Source: Clostridiales bacterium (lineage in GTDB: Bacteria; Bacillota; Clostridia; Oscillospirales; Oscillospiraceae). Taken from it: a stretch of DNA of 64,000 nucleotides. The position numbers were made by a program, and so were the translations under genes. Below are positions 1 through 9,769 of this stretch, piece after piece. Positions within the stretch are counted from its first letter, which is position 1. Each line of letters starts with the position of its first letter. Where the stretch lies: NCBI GenBank assembly GCA_014799565.1, contig JAAVHT010000056.1, positions 1-64,000 of the forward strand, in the 5' to 3' direction. The notes below the pieces were generated by a model, which saw only the letters and a program-made list of their open reading frames with translations, was not told the origin of the DNA and ran no database searches.

Positions 1-390
1 GTTGGCGAACTTATTGTCCGTCAGGAAGGTGCGCAGATCAACCTGGTCGGGAGGCAGGATGCTGCGGATGCCGTCCATGAGACTGGAGTTGGCGTCGCCG
101 TCCTGTCCCTGGAGGATGAGACCGATTTTGATCCGGCCCCCGCTGCCGCCGGGCTCCCAGGACAGGGCCTGCTCCTTATTGATGTAGGTGCCGCTGCCCT
201 TGACCTTGCGCAGCAGCCCCTCCTGGGTCAGGCAGTCCAGGGCGGCGCGGACCGTCTCCCGGCTCACCCCCAGCTTCCGGCTCAGGGCGTTTTCCGAGGG
301 GATGCGGGCGTTGCCGGAGAATTTGTTCTCCTCAATGTAGGCCCGTACCCATGAGTACACCATTTCCCATTTTCGATCCCTGCCGTTCAT
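1..390 (-). CDS. GntR-family transcriptional regulator, C-terminus cut by the window edge
   Basis: Minus-strand reading MNGRDRKWEMVYSWVRAYIEENKFSGNARIPSENALSRKLGVSRETVRAALDCLTQEGLLRKVKGSGTYI is a typical GntR winged HTH; it continues into an IGLILQG start typical of a periplasmic-binding-like sensor domain. Confidence 0.85.
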   Translation of the reverse strand, partial: MNGRDRKWEMVYSWVRAYIEENKFSGNARIPSENALSRKLGVSRETVRAALDCLTQEGLLRKVKGSGTYINKEQALSWEPGGSGGRIKIGLILQGQDGDANSSLMDGIRSILPPDQVDLRTFLTDNKFAN

Positions 391-454
391 AGGCTCTCTC
401 CTCTGTCTCCGCATAGAGGCGCAAGGGCGGCCATGGCCGCCCTTGCGCAGTTTT

Positions 455-1807
455 TTAATCCGTGATAACGGGCCGGGTTCCCTCAGCCCGCTCGATCCAG
501 TCCAGCAGGCGGACGCGGAGATCCGCTTTCACCTGGGCATAGGCGGGATCGCCCACTACGTTGTCCAGCTGCCAGGGATCCTGCTTCATGTCGTAGAGGA
601 AGTCGTCGGCGTAGGTGTCGGAGGCCGCCTCCTCACCGCCGTTGACGCCGGGGGCGTAGACGGAATAGAGCCAGTCCGGCGTGCGGATGCACCGGCCCAC
701 CCGGCTCTCCGAGATTTGGGCAAACACCTGGTTGGGTCTATTATCGTCCTTTTTCTCCACCACGTCAAGGAGGTTTTCTCCGATCATGGCATCTCCCACG
801 TCCACTCCGGCCAGGGCCAGGATGGTCTTGGGCAGGCTTTCGGTGCTCACCAGCTCCTCCACCGCGACGCCGCCCTTGAAGGGCCCGCCCGCGATGACCA
901 GGGGCACATGGAGGCAGCCGTCGTGGCAGGAGCGCTTGTAATCATCGTAGCCGTTAAGGTGGTCGTCCCGGTTGCGGGTCAGGAAATGGGAGCCGTGGTC
1001 AGAGGCGAAGATGATGACCGTATTCTCATACAGCCCTTCCTTTTTCAGCCGCTCCACCAGGCGGCCCAGGTTCTCGTCCAGGCTGGCGCACTGGCCCAGG
1101 TAGTCGGGGTACTCCTCTGCGGCGTTGCCGCCCAGGATCTTCAAATCCTCCGGGAGAATAAAGTCCTTGAACCGCTCCTTGGAGCCGTCCGGCCCCTCGT
1201 AGTGCTTCCGGTCGTTCTGGTGGTGGGGTTCGATCTGGGAGATGGTCATGAAGAAGGGCTTTTTCCCGTCGTAGGTGTCGAAGAACTCCAGCGCCATGTC
1301 ATTGATGCAGTCCGCCCGGTAGCCCTTGAAGTCGATGCGGTTGTTGTTCTCGTCAAAGACGAAGCCGTCATAGCCGTGGGAGGTGAACTCCAGCACGTCG
1401 GCGGCCCGCCAATAGCCGGTGTACCCGCCCCGCAGCTCCCGGGGGATGGCGGTGACGGTGTGGTCGATGGTGGGAGTCTTTTCCAGCTCGCCGTCGCTGG
1501 CCAGATGCCACTTGCCGATGTAGGCGGTCTCGTAGCCCGCCTCCTCGATGTAATTGCCCAGGGTCTTGACGCCTGCCGGGAGCATGATGTTGTTGCGGAA
1601 GCAGCCCGTCTCGGTGGGGTAGCGCCCTGTCTGGAACAGGGCCCGGCAGGGGCCGCACACGGGCTGGGGAGAGAAGGCGTTGTCGAATTTCACGCCCTCC
1701 CCGGCCAGACGATCCAGGTTGGGGGTGATGTCCAGGGGCTGGCCGAAGCAGCCGCAGGTGTCCCAGCGCTGCTGGTCGGTGAAGTAGAAAATAATGTTAT
1801 AGGCCAC
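455..1807 (-). CDS. Sulfatase family hydrolase, no signal peptide
   Basis: N-terminal IIFYFTDQQRWDTCG and the C-x-P-x-R sulfatase signature CGPCRALFQTGRYPTETG. Confidence 0.9.
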   Translation of the reverse strand: MAYNIIFYFTDQQRWDTCGCFGQPLDITPNLDRLAGEGVKFDNAFSPQPVCGPCRALFQTGRYPTETGCFRNNIMLPAGVKTLGNYIEEAGYETAYIGKWHLASDGELEKTPTIDHTVTAIPRELRGGYTGYWRAADVLEFTSHGYDGFVFDENNNRIDFKGYRADCINDMALEFFDTYDGKKPFFMTISQIEPHHQNDRKHYEGPDGSKERFKDFILPEDLKILGGNAAEEYPDYLGQCASLDENLGRLVERLKKEGLYENTVIIFASDHGSHFLTRNRDDHLNGYDDYKRSCHDGCLHVPLVIAGGPFKGGVAVEELVSTESLPKTILALAGVDVGDAMIGENLLDVVEKKDDNRPNQVFAQISESRVGRCIRTPDWLYSVYAPGVNGGEEAASDTYADDFLYDMKQDPWQLDNVVGDPAYAQVKADLRVRLLDWIERAEGTRPVITD

Positions 1808-1811
1808 AGGC

Positions 1812-3314
1812 TCAGTCCTCCTTTTTGGCGGCGGCTTTGCGTTCCAGCACCTTGCCTCTCACGATGGTGCCCACGGCCGCGATGATGAGAATCAGGAAAA
1901 TGATGCAGTACACGCTGCTGAAGAAGATCTTGGGGCTGCCGTTGGAGATGAGCAGGGCGCGGCGGAAGTTGGTCTCCGTCATGCTGCCCAGCACCAGGCC
2001 CAGCAGGATGGGCACCGGGGGCAGTTCCAGCTTGCGCAGGATCCAGGCCAGGATGCCGAAGATCAGGGCAACGCCCACGTCGAAGTAGTTCTCGTTCACC
2101 GAGTAGGCCCCGGCGAAGCAGAAGATGACGATGATGGGGGTCAAAATCTCCTGGGGGATGGACACCACCTTGGCGAACAGGGAGGTGAGGAATTTCCCCT
2201 GGAGCAGCATGAACAGGTTGACCAGGATGAGACCCAGCATGATGGCGTACATGATGTCGCCCTGGGTGGTGAACAGGCTCAGGCCGGGGTTCAGGCCGTT
2301 GATCATCAGGGCGGAGAGCATGATGGCCACGGTGCCGTCCCCAGGGATGCCCAGGGTGAGCAGGGGGATGAGGGTGGCGCCGGTGACGGCGTTGTTGGCC
2401 GACTCGGCAGCGGCGATGCCCTCCACGGAGCCGTGGCCGAACTCCTCCTTGTGTTTGGACATATTTTTGGCGGTGTTGTAGCTGAACCAGGACGCCTCGG
2501 ACGCGCCGGTGCCGGGAATGATGCCAACCATGACCCCGATGAGGGAGGAGATGATGGTGGGACGGACCATGCGTTTATATTCGTCCTTGGTGATAACGCC
2601 GTCGTCCTTGATCTTTTCCGCATTCAGATCCAACCGGCCCGGCTTTTTCTCCGCCTTGGCCAGGATCTCCACCAGGGCGAACAGGCCGATGAGGCAGACG
2701 GCCAGGTCAAGGCCCAGGTACAGCCGGGTGACGCCGAAGGTGAAGCGGTCATAGCTGGTCATGGGATCGGCGCCGATGCAGGAGATGAGCAGGCCCAGGC
2801 AGGCGGAGATGAGGCCCTTGATCATGCTCTTGCCGGACACACCGGCGATGATGGTCAGGCCAAAGACGCACACCATGAAGTATTCCGCCGTGCCCAGCTG
2901 GGCGGCGACTCTCGCCACCTGGGGGCCCAGGAACAGCAGGGTCAGCGCGGAGAAGATGCCGCCGAAGGTGGAGGCGTACAGGGCGATCTTCAGCGCGGCC
3001 TTGGTGCGGCCCTGCTCGGACAGGGGATGGCCGTCCAGCATGGTGGCGGCGGCGTGGGGGGTGCCGGGGGTATTGATGAGGATGGCGGACACACTGCCGC
3101 CGTAGCCTCCCGCGCAGTAGATGCCCAAGAGGAACATCATGCCGGGGATGGCGCTCATGGAATAGGTGACGGGCAGGAACAAAATGACGCACAAAATAAC
3201 GCTCAGACCGGGGATAGCGGCAAACACCGAGCCGATGAACACGCCGATGTTGATCCACAGGATGTTTTCCAGCGTGAACAGGAGCCCGGAGGCCGGCAGG
3301 ATATGCTGTAACAT
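1812..3314 (-). CDS. Tripartite tricarboxylate transporter, TctA-family permease
   Basis: 500 aa polytopic protein; GIYCAGGYGGSVSAILINTPGTPHAAATMLDGHPL and GIIPGTGASEASWFSYNTAK are TctA-like. Confidence 0.92.
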   Translation of the reverse strand: MLQHILPASGLLFTLENILWINIGVFIGSVFAAIPGLSVILCVILFLPVTYSMSAIPGMMFLLGIYCAGGYGGSVSAILINTPGTPHAAATMLDGHPLSEQGRTKAALKIALYASTFGGIFSALTLLFLGPQVARVAAQLGTAEYFMVCVFGLTIIAGVSGKSMIKGLISACLGLLISCIGADPMTSYDRFTFGVTRLYLGLDLAVCLIGLFALVEILAKAEKKPGRLDLNAEKIKDDGVITKDEYKRMVRPTIISSLIGVMVGIIPGTGASEASWFSYNTAKNMSKHKEEFGHGSVEGIAAAESANNAVTGATLIPLLTLGIPGDGTVAIMLSALMINGLNPGLSLFTTQGDIMYAIMLGLILVNLFMLLQGKFLTSLFAKVVSIPQEILTPIIVIFCFAGAYSVNENYFDVGVALIFGILAWILRKLELPPVPILLGLVLGSMTETNFRRALLISNGSPKIFFSSVYCIIFLILIIAAVGTIVRGKVLERKAAAKKED

Positions 3315-3333
3315 GATCGGTTCCCCCTCCCTC

Positions 3334-3849
3334 TTAGAAATCTACGCCCAGGACGAACCGGAAGGCCGCCCAGATGCCCACGGCGAAGGCCACGGTGATG
3401 ATGTAATAGGACGGCTTCCGGCACCGGAAGTAGACCAAAAAGCCCAGGCAGCAGAATACGCCGCCGATCACGAACAGCCCGGTGAGCCTGCTTAGGAAAT
3501 AGGTGCCCGCCAGAATGGCCAGGATGATGAGGGCTTTCACCTCCACCAGCAGGTTGATGGTCTTCCAGGTGAGGGGCTGCTTGGTGGCCAGCTTATACAG
3601 CTCCTTGCCAACGAGCATGACGCAGCACAGCAGCATCACCGCCATCAGCAGGGTGGGGAAGGCCCGGCCGTTGACCACATCCTTCTCCGAGATCACCACC
3701 TGATCCGGCATGACCCATAGGATGATCAGGGCAAACAGGGCAAAGAGAATTCCCGTCACAAGATCCACCGGGAAGCGCAGCTCTTTTTTCCCCAGACGTT
3801 CGCCAATGGCGTCCAGCCGAGCGCTGAGGCGGTCAAGCTGATCTTTCAT
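3334..3849 (-). CDS. Tripartite tricarboxylate transporter, TctB-family small membrane subunit
   Basis: About 171 aa, four predicted TM segments, between tctA- and tctC-like genes; start MKDQLDRL preceded by GAAGGAGGA. Confidence 0.8.
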   Translation of the reverse strand: MKDQLDRLSARLDAIGERLGKKELRFPVDLVTGILFALFALIILWVMPDQVVISEKDVVNGRAFPTLLMAVMLLCCVMLVGKELYKLATKQPLTWKTINLLVEVKALIILAILAGTYFLSRLTGLFVIGGVFCCLGFLVYFRCRKPSYYIITVAFAVGIWAAFRFVLGVDF

Positions 3850-3960
3850 GGTTCTCCTCCTTCCGCTTTCTCTCAAAATAATATTTGTGGTTTTTGAAGG
3901 GATAAAACGGGGAATGGGCGGGCGTTGTCCCAGTCCCATTCCCCGTTGTTCCTATGTGGC

Positions 3961-4932
3961 TTAACCGGCCACGATGTCCTTGTACTGATTCACGATGTCC
4001 TTCACGTTGTCGATGTGGGCCTCCACATCGGCCACGGACATGGTGTCAACCTCCAGCAGCATGGTGTCATGCAGCCAGTCGGCCACTTCCTTGTCGGCCA
4101 GGATCTTGCCGTACAGCTCCTTCAGCTCGGCGACCTTCTTCTCGTCGGTGCCAGCGCGGGCCATGACGAAGCAGCGGTTGCGGAAGTAGGGGTAGCCCTT
4201 GGAGCCCACGCCCTCAACGCCGGCGAAGGGACCGTTCTCGATGGCCTTCTCATCAAAGGCGCACACCACGGTGACACCGCCCTGCTGCCAGGTCTCCAGG
4301 ATCTGGGACTGGTGGGAGACGGCGAACTGGGTCTCACCGCGGGCCACGGCCTGGGCGGCCTCGGCGGCGGACTGGTAGGGGGTCAGCTTGAGCCGATCGC
4401 CCGCGCCCATGGAGCCAAACAGGGCGGCGGCCAGGAACGCCTCGGAGCCCACGGCGCCGTTGGTGGCTACGCTGATCTCATCGGCGCTCTGGGCATAGGC
4501 CTCCAGGTCGGCGATGGAGTTGATGTTCAGGCTGGCGTCGGCGGACAGCACGAAGATGGAGGAATACAGGTTCTCCACGAACACGAAGTCCTCATAGCCG
4601 AACTGGAGCTTGGCGGGATCCAGGATGGAGGTGATGGACAGCAGGCCCTCGCCCACGAACACCAGCTCGGTATCGTTGGCCTTGGTGTCGGCGATCCAGG
4701 TGTTGACGGTGGCGGCATCGCCCTGCTTGGCCTCAGCCACCAGGGTGATGGTGTCGGAATAGCTGGTGGACTTGGTGGCGGCCTGCTGACTCACCATGGC
4801 GGCCACGCCGGAGGGAGCCCAGGGGCAGGTGACCTTCCAGGTGGCGTTCTTCTTGCCGCCGCACCCGGCCAGGGTGGCGGTGAGAAGGACGAGGACAAGA
4901 CTGAGGCTCAGCACTCTCTTTTTCATATTCAA
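3961..4932 (-). CDS. Tripartite tricarboxylate transporter substrate-binding lipoprotein (TctC family)
   Basis: Lipobox LLTATLAGCGG, WKVTCPWAPSGVAA start of the mature protein, adjacent to tctB/tctA. Confidence 0.88.
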   Translation of the reverse strand: MNMKKRVLSLSLVLVLLTATLAGCGGKKNATWKVTCPWAPSGVAAMVSQQAATKSTSYSDTITLVAEAKQGDAATVNTWIADTKANDTELVFVGEGLLSITSILDPAKLQFGYEDFVFVENLYSSIFVLSADASLNINSIADLEAYAQSADEISVATNGAVGSEAFLAAALFGSMGAGDRLKLTPYQSAAEAAQAVARGETQFAVSHQSQILETWQQGGVTVVCAFDEKAIENGPFAGVEGVGSKGYPYFRNRCFVMARAGTDEKKVAELKELYGKILADKEVADWLHDTMLLEVDTMSVADVEAHIDNVKDIVNQYKDIVAG

Positions 4933-5008
4933 TTCTCCTTTTCAAAACTGTTGGGGGAGGGATACCTCCCGGCTGATTTAAACATAGCACATGAAAAAAA
5001 TCGATGCA

Positions 5009-5039
5009 ACAACTTATAAAGAAAAAATGAATAAGTTGT
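5009..5039. promoter_or_regulatory. Candidate operator upstream of the tct operon: ACAACTTAT-N13-ATAAGTTGT
   Basis: Perfect 9-bp inverted repeat with a 13-nt spacer about 80 bp upstream of tctC. Confidence 0.4.
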
Positions 5040-5216
5040 ATGGTTGTGGTAAGCATAGACAAAATCTGTCTGATACTTTATTTTGTAATCATAGTTTTGC
5101 ACAAAAGGAGCGGCCGACCCAGTTCAAAGAGGAGTCCTTCCACTTGCATGGGGGTCATCCATAGCAACGGAGCCGGTTTGAAGCGCCGGAAGAGGAAAGC
5201 GTTCCACCCCCAATAT

Positions 5217-5258
5217 ATAAACCAGATGGAACTTCTCAAGGGGCTCCATCTGGTTTAT
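5217..5258. repeat. 14-bp perfect inverted repeat ATAAACCAGATGGA / TCCATCTGGTTTAT
   Basis: Direct reading; hairpin in the gap between tctC and the C39-like gene. Confidence 0.75.
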
Positions 5259-5345
5259 GAATTATGTTCAGCAAAGGGGAGGGGCGTACTCGTCGAGCTG
5301 CATTGCCTTGCCCATTGAAAAACGAGGATCTGCGCAGCCTTTGAC

Positions 5346-5957
5346 CTATTTGTGGATGCAGTATAAAACCACAGGCCCGATTCCGCTGGCCGTCCATTCC
5401 CTTAGCGTAGACTTGCGGGACACTCTGGCGTGGGAATTGGACAGGTTGTATACGTCAATGGCGCCGGATCGGTATTGCAGGCAGACCGTATGCATCCCCT
5501 GGCGGATGCTGCCCTTTTGGTTCCAGAATGTGAACAGGCAGACGTCCGCGTCCTGGGCATAGCGGTCGAACAGCGCCTCGTCCGTGACGGTAGTGACCGT
5601 GTAGCCTAACCGCTGAAATAGATGCTTTGCTTTCCAGGGAAGGGTGCCCAGCAGTCCGAACGCGGCGGCGGCCGTTTGGTCGCCCCACGCGACTACATCG
5701 GGGAAGCGGTGGGGATTGCCCAACAGCAGCAGCGCGTTGTAAACCGCGATGACGCCGCATCCCGCCCGCGCGATATCCACAATGCCGTAGCGCATATCTT
5801 TCACGGGAGACAGACCCTGGCCATTGATGGGGCCGCTGAGTTCAAACTGCCTGTTCAACGCGAGATTCCGACCGGCAATCCCGGAAAATAAGCTACGCTT
5901 TCCGTCCATCAGCCCCGCTATCGTCCCATAGGGACGGCCCGCGCTATCGCTATCCAT
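5346..5957 (-). CDS. Hypothetical C39/papain-like cysteine peptidase-fold protein
   Basis: DIARAGCGVIAVYNALLLLG (candidate Cys) and GMHTVCLQYRSGAIDVYNLSN (candidate His and Asp/Asn); start MDSDSAG lies directly after the stop of the upstream clostripain gene. Confidence 0.5.
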   Translation of the reverse strand: MDSDSAGRPYGTIAGLMDGKRSLFSGIAGRNLALNRQFELSGPINGQGLSPVKDMRYGIVDIARAGCGVIAVYNALLLLGNPHRFPDVVAWGDQTAAAAFGLLGTLPWKAKHLFQRLGYTVTTVTDEALFDRYAQDADVCLFTFWNQKGSIRQGMHTVCLQYRSGAIDVYNLSNSHARVSRKSTLREWTASGIGPVVLYCIHK

Positions 5958-5958
5958 G

Positions 5959-8394
5959 TTAAGACGGTATGACCGCGGTCCAGCAGCTCCGGCCATACAG
6001 ATCGGTAAACCGATAGGTGGCCCGGGTGCTGCCCTCCAGCGGCACGTCGCTGACGGTGAGTCCCTGCTCTGAAACGGTCAGCGCTTCGCCCAGCAGATAG
6101 CTGTCCTGGTACTCCCCGTCATAGCTGTAGTAATCGCACAGGAACTCCAGGGTATCGCCGGGCTGGAGCTCTGCCTGGCTCTTGGCCACGGTGTCGGTTT
6201 CGCCGTCGTGGTACACCGTCTGAACCCCCGCCACATAGCCGTGGGGCTGGTCGTTGTCAAACACCAGGATCAGCTCCGAACGCACGCCGTTGTGGAGCAC
6301 CGGCACCCGGCCCGTGATGGTGTAATTTGTCCCATCGTCCACGGTGGCGGTGTGATAGTAGGCTACCGGCTGGCCATCAATGGCGAGCCAGCTTTGGGCA
6401 AGCTCCGCTTTGCCCAAAAGTCCGCCTTCCTCGTCAAAGTCAAACACGTTGTCCAGCCCCAGGTCGATGTAGCCCTCGCCGTCGTCATAGAACAGGTTCA
6501 GCTCCAAGGAGTGAACCAGCCCCCACTGCTCCTCGCTCAGCCGGATGACGGGGACGCCGTCCGCGCCCTCCTGCCACAGCAGTGTTTCAGAGGGGAAGCG
6601 GGTTTCCTCCAGGTATTGGGCCAGCTCCTCGTCGCCCAGCGCCCTGTCGCTCAAAAAGTCACTGTTGCTGTTATCCAGGCCGGAAATGCGCCCAAAGGAG
6701 CCGCCCAGCAGATCGCCCAGCAAGGAGGAGATGTCGCTTGCGCTCCCGCCGGAGCTGCCGCCTAAATTGCCCAGCAGGGAGGACAGAGGCGACCCGGTGC
6801 CGCCGGACGCGGCCTGTCCGCTGACCTCAAGGCTGGCAAACTGCCGGATGCACTGGATGTATCCCTTATCCATGCCGATTTGATTGAAGGTGGATGCCGC
6901 CTTGTCCACATTGGACGACTTCCGGTAGGGGAAGTAGATGGAAATGCCGTAGGCGTTGGTCATGTTGGAGGAGGTGCGGTTGTACTTCACCGCGCTCAGC
7001 AGGGCCTCCGCCAAAGCGTCCCCCTCTTTGGTGCCCAGGTTCTTTGCCAGGTGTACCAGATCCACCTGGTCGATCTGGCTGGACTGGGCAAACTCCCGGG
7101 CCCCGCTGCGGGCGTTGGACACGGTCTGGTACTGCTTGTCCTGAATCAGCTGGTTGGTGGATTTGGAGAAATCCGCCAGCACAGACGGCAGGGTCGCCTC
7201 CAGCTCCGCCAGGTCGATGACGGACAGGGTGGTGAGCTGGCCCCGGCACTTCTCGGCACAGGTGTCCACAAAGCTGTCCACGATCTGCTTGCCCAGCTCA
7301 ATGGTGGGCATGGAGGTGTTTTCGCCAAAGGCGGTGAGCCAGTCGGTGTAATACCAGCCTACCCCCGGCTCGGTCTCCTCGGAGGCGATGAGGTAGTCGG
7401 CGTATTGGGTGAGGGTCAGGGCTGTCTCCGCCGTGGCCATCAGGCAGGCGTCAAAGCCGATAAAATCAAATTTTACGCCCGCGGCTTTCAGGGCGGAGTC
7501 CACCCCTGCCAGGTTCATGGAGCCGGTGGAGGCAAATTTTTCATCGTAGCCGTAGCCGCTGACAGAGCCCCCGCCGTGATCCCACAGGATGAGCTCGTAC
7601 CGGCTGGCGGGATAGTTCTTGGCGCACCACTGGATATAATCGGACAAGGTGGAGGGGTCGGTCATGGACACACTGCCCAGATTATCCGCCAGCTTGACCA
7701 GCTGGCCGTCCTTCACCTGCCAGATCTGGTTGGTGGAGCTGGAAACCACATTGTTTTTCCAGCCCTTGCAGCCGCCGGTGTAGACCAGCAGATTGATGTT
7801 GCTGCCAAAGCGGGCATTGAGCATCTCCTGGAGGTCGGCGGTGCCCATGCCGCTGCGGGACTCCAGATCAGTGCCGCACATATAGACCATGATGGTGGCG
7901 GTGTCTTTGGAGCCGCCCAGCAGCTTGGTGTACTTTTCCCGGGCGTTTTTGGCCACAGAGGTGTCTAGGCGGCCTGTGTTGGCAGGGTTTTCCCAGCCGG
8001 AGGAGACGCTGCCGCCGCCCAGGCCGCTGAGAAGCTGGCTCCAGCCTGCGGTTCCGCCGCCCTGGTTTGTCTGCTGCTGTTGCTGCTGGCCTGTGGAGGG
8101 TGTCTGGGTCTGTGTGCCGGACTGGCCCCCGAACAAAGCCGCCAGCCCTCCGCCGCCGCCCAGCAGCAGGGCCAGCACCAGGGCGATCAGCTTGCCCGCG
8201 CCGCCGGCACGGGTGCCACTGGCACGAGTTCCGCTGTTTGACGGCTTCTGATCCTTGTATCCCCCGGCATCCCCCACCGGGCCGGTGCCCAGGCCGTCTC
8301 CCCGCTTGTGTACGGTTTTTCCGGGGCCGGTGACGTCTTTCTCCCTGCCCCTGGGTCTGTTGTTTTCCATAGCTGTATCTGTCCTTTCCGCCAA
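5959..8394 (-). CDS. Clostripain-like (peptidase C11) protease with N-terminal TM anchor
   Basis: TATIMVYMCGTDLESRSG, LILWDHGGGSVSGYGYDE (His) and FDFIGFDACLMATAETAL (Cys) are C11 signatures; hydrophobic segment LIALVLALLLGGGGGLAALFGG. Confidence 0.9.
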   Translation of the reverse strand: MAERTDTAMENNRPRGREKDVTGPGKTVHKRGDGLGTGPVGDAGGYKDQKPSNSGTRASGTRAGGAGKLIALVLALLLGGGGGLAALFGGQSGTQTQTPSTGQQQQQQTNQGGGTAGWSQLLSGLGGGSVSSGWENPANTGRLDTSVAKNAREKYTKLLGGSKDTATIMVYMCGTDLESRSGMGTADLQEMLNARFGSNINLLVYTGGCKGWKNNVVSSSTNQIWQVKDGQLVKLADNLGSVSMTDPSTLSDYIQWCAKNYPASRYELILWDHGGGSVSGYGYDEKFASTGSMNLAGVDSALKAAGVKFDFIGFDACLMATAETALTLTQYADYLIASEETEPGVGWYYTDWLTAFGENTSMPTIELGKQIVDSFVDTCAEKCRGQLTTLSVIDLAELEATLPSVLADFSKSTNQLIQDKQYQTVSNARSGAREFAQSSQIDQVDLVHLAKNLGTKEGDALAEALLSAVKYNRTSSNMTNAYGISIYFPYRKSSNVDKAASTFNQIGMDKGYIQCIRQFASLEVSGQAASGGTGSPLSSLLGNLGGSSGGSASDISSLLGDLLGGSFGRISGLDNSNSDFLSDRALGDEELAQYLEETRFPSETLLWQEGADGVPVIRLSEEQWGLVHSLELNLFYDDGEGYIDLGLDNVFDFDEEGGLLGKAELAQSWLAIDGQPVAYYHTATVDDGTNYTITGRVPVLHNGVRSELILVFDNDQPHGYVAGVQTVYHDGETDTVAKSQAELQPGDTLEFLCDYYSYDGEYQDSYLLGEALTVSEQGLTVSDVPLEGSTRATYRFTDLYGRSCWTAVIPS

Positions 8395-8607
8395 CTCTGT
8401 TTTCTCCCGGATATTATATGATATATTTGGGCGAAGGGCAAGGAATTTTATGGATCAGAGAGCGTTTTGATCGGCCTTGCGCAAGCCTTTCAGCGCAAGG
8501 AATCCGAAGTCAATGGTCATCATCCTGCTTTGTGGAGGGCAATTTCTGCCCCATCCGCATCGAGGGCTTTGGCGGGCCGCAGGGATGAGAGACTTCAGAG
8601 GACTTTC

Positions 8608-8636
8608 TTGACAAGTTGGAGCAATATATGTAAAAT
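8608..8636 (+). promoter_or_regulatory. Sigma-A promoter TTGACA-N17-TAAAAT for the LacI gene
   Basis: Consensus hexamers at 17-bp spacing, about 65 bp before the ATG. Confidence 0.65.
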
Positions 8637-8700
8637 ATTGAAGCGCAGCAAGCCGAAATAATGAAGAGTGGCGCTGATTTGATGCTTTGGAGGTTCTTTT

Positions 8701-9717
8701 ATGGTTACAATTGGGGATATCGCGAGGGAGGCGGGGGTCAGTGCCACCACAGTCAGCAATGTGATCCATGGCCGCACAAGTCGGGTCTCCGCGCAGACGG
8801 AGGCGCGGATTCATGAGATCATCCGCCGGTCAGATTATGTCCCCAACCAGTCTGCCCGGGCGCTGCAATCCCGTTCCACCAAGGTGGTGGCGCTGATCAA
8901 CAACCTGGAATCCAAGGATCAGGATAAGTTCATGTCCGACCCCTTTTTCATGGATCTCACCGGCGCGGTGGAACGAGCCCTGCGGGTAGAGGGCTTCTAC
9001 CTGATGGTTCGGGCTGTCTCCAACGGCGACGAGCTGCTGGAATTCCTGCGCACCTGGAATGTAGAGGGCGTGTTTGCTCCGGGACAGTTTGAGCAAGATC
9101 CCCTTTATCAAGCCTTGCTTGAATTAAAGGTGCCTGTGGTGCTGACGGACAGCTATGTGTCCGACCTGGGACGTATGCACAATGTGGGTCTTGAGGATCG
9201 GGAGGGCGGACGGCTGGCCACAGCGCACCTGATCCAAAACGGCCACCGAAGGATCGTATTCGCGGGCCCTAAAATCAAGGCCGGGGGTGTGGTGGAGCAG
9301 CGGCTGCTGGGCTACCGGCAGGCGCTGGAGGAGGGCGGCGTCGAATTTGACGAATCCCTGGTGTACGAATGCGAGTTTTCCACCACAAAAATGATTGAGC
9401 AGGGCAGAAAGCTGGCGATGCGGACGGATATCACCGCCGTATTCGCCACAGCGGATCTGCTGGCGGCGGGGCTTATGTCCGGGCTGCAGCAGGCGGGACG
9501 CATGGTGCCCCGGGATATTTCAGTGGTGGGCTTTGACGACATCAACCTGTGCCGGATGACCATGCCGATGCTGACCACCATCCACCAGGACGCATCAGCA
9601 AAGGGACGGCTGGCATCGGAGTGTATGCTGCGGCTTTTGAAGCAGGAGGCGGTGGAGACTTCCAACCAGGTTCTGCCGGTCAGACTGGTGAGCCGGGACA
9701 GCGTACGTAAAATCTGA
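8701..9717 (+). CDS. LacI-family transcriptional regulator
   Basis: MVTIGDIAREAGVSATTVSNVIHGRTSRVSAQTEARI LacI HTH plus periplasmic-binding-like domain. Confidence 0.95.
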   Translation: MVTIGDIAREAGVSATTVSNVIHGRTSRVSAQTEARIHEIIRRSDYVPNQSARALQSRSTKVVALINNLESKDQDKFMSDPFFMDLTGAVERALRVEGFYLMVRAVSNGDELLEFLRTWNVEGVFAPGQFEQDPLYQALLELKVPVVLTDSYVSDLGRMHNVGLEDREGGRLATAHLIQNGHRRIVFAGPKIKAGGVVEQRLLGYRQALEEGGVEFDESLVYECEFSTTKMIEQGRKLAMRTDITAVFATADLLAAGLMSGLQQAGRMVPRDISVVGFDDINLCRMTMPMLTTIHQDASAKGRLASECMLRLLKQEAVETSNQVLPVRLVSRDSVRKI

Positions 9718-9740
9718 TGCACTGGGACACGGGAAAGGGG

Positions 9741-9769
9741 AGGCCGCCGCGTATGCGGCGGCCTTTTTC
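9741..9769 (+). terminator. Intrinsic terminator after the lacI-type gene
   Basis: AGGCCGCCGC-gtat-GCGGCGGCC followed by a T-run. Confidence 0.8.

Noticed and set aside
443-1885. 480-aa plus-strand ORF opposite the sulfatase
   Set aside because: Shadow ORF from high-GC codon bias; the opposite strand encodes a clear sulfatase with RBS and motifs.
4980-5345. Plus-strand ORFs 5040-5318 and 5257-5562
   Set aside because: No RBS, atypical composition, and the second overlaps the C39-like gene antisense.
8395-8600. Possible remnant gene between the C11 protease and the LacI gene
   Set aside because: No start, RBS or recognisable motif in any frame; treated as intergenic.
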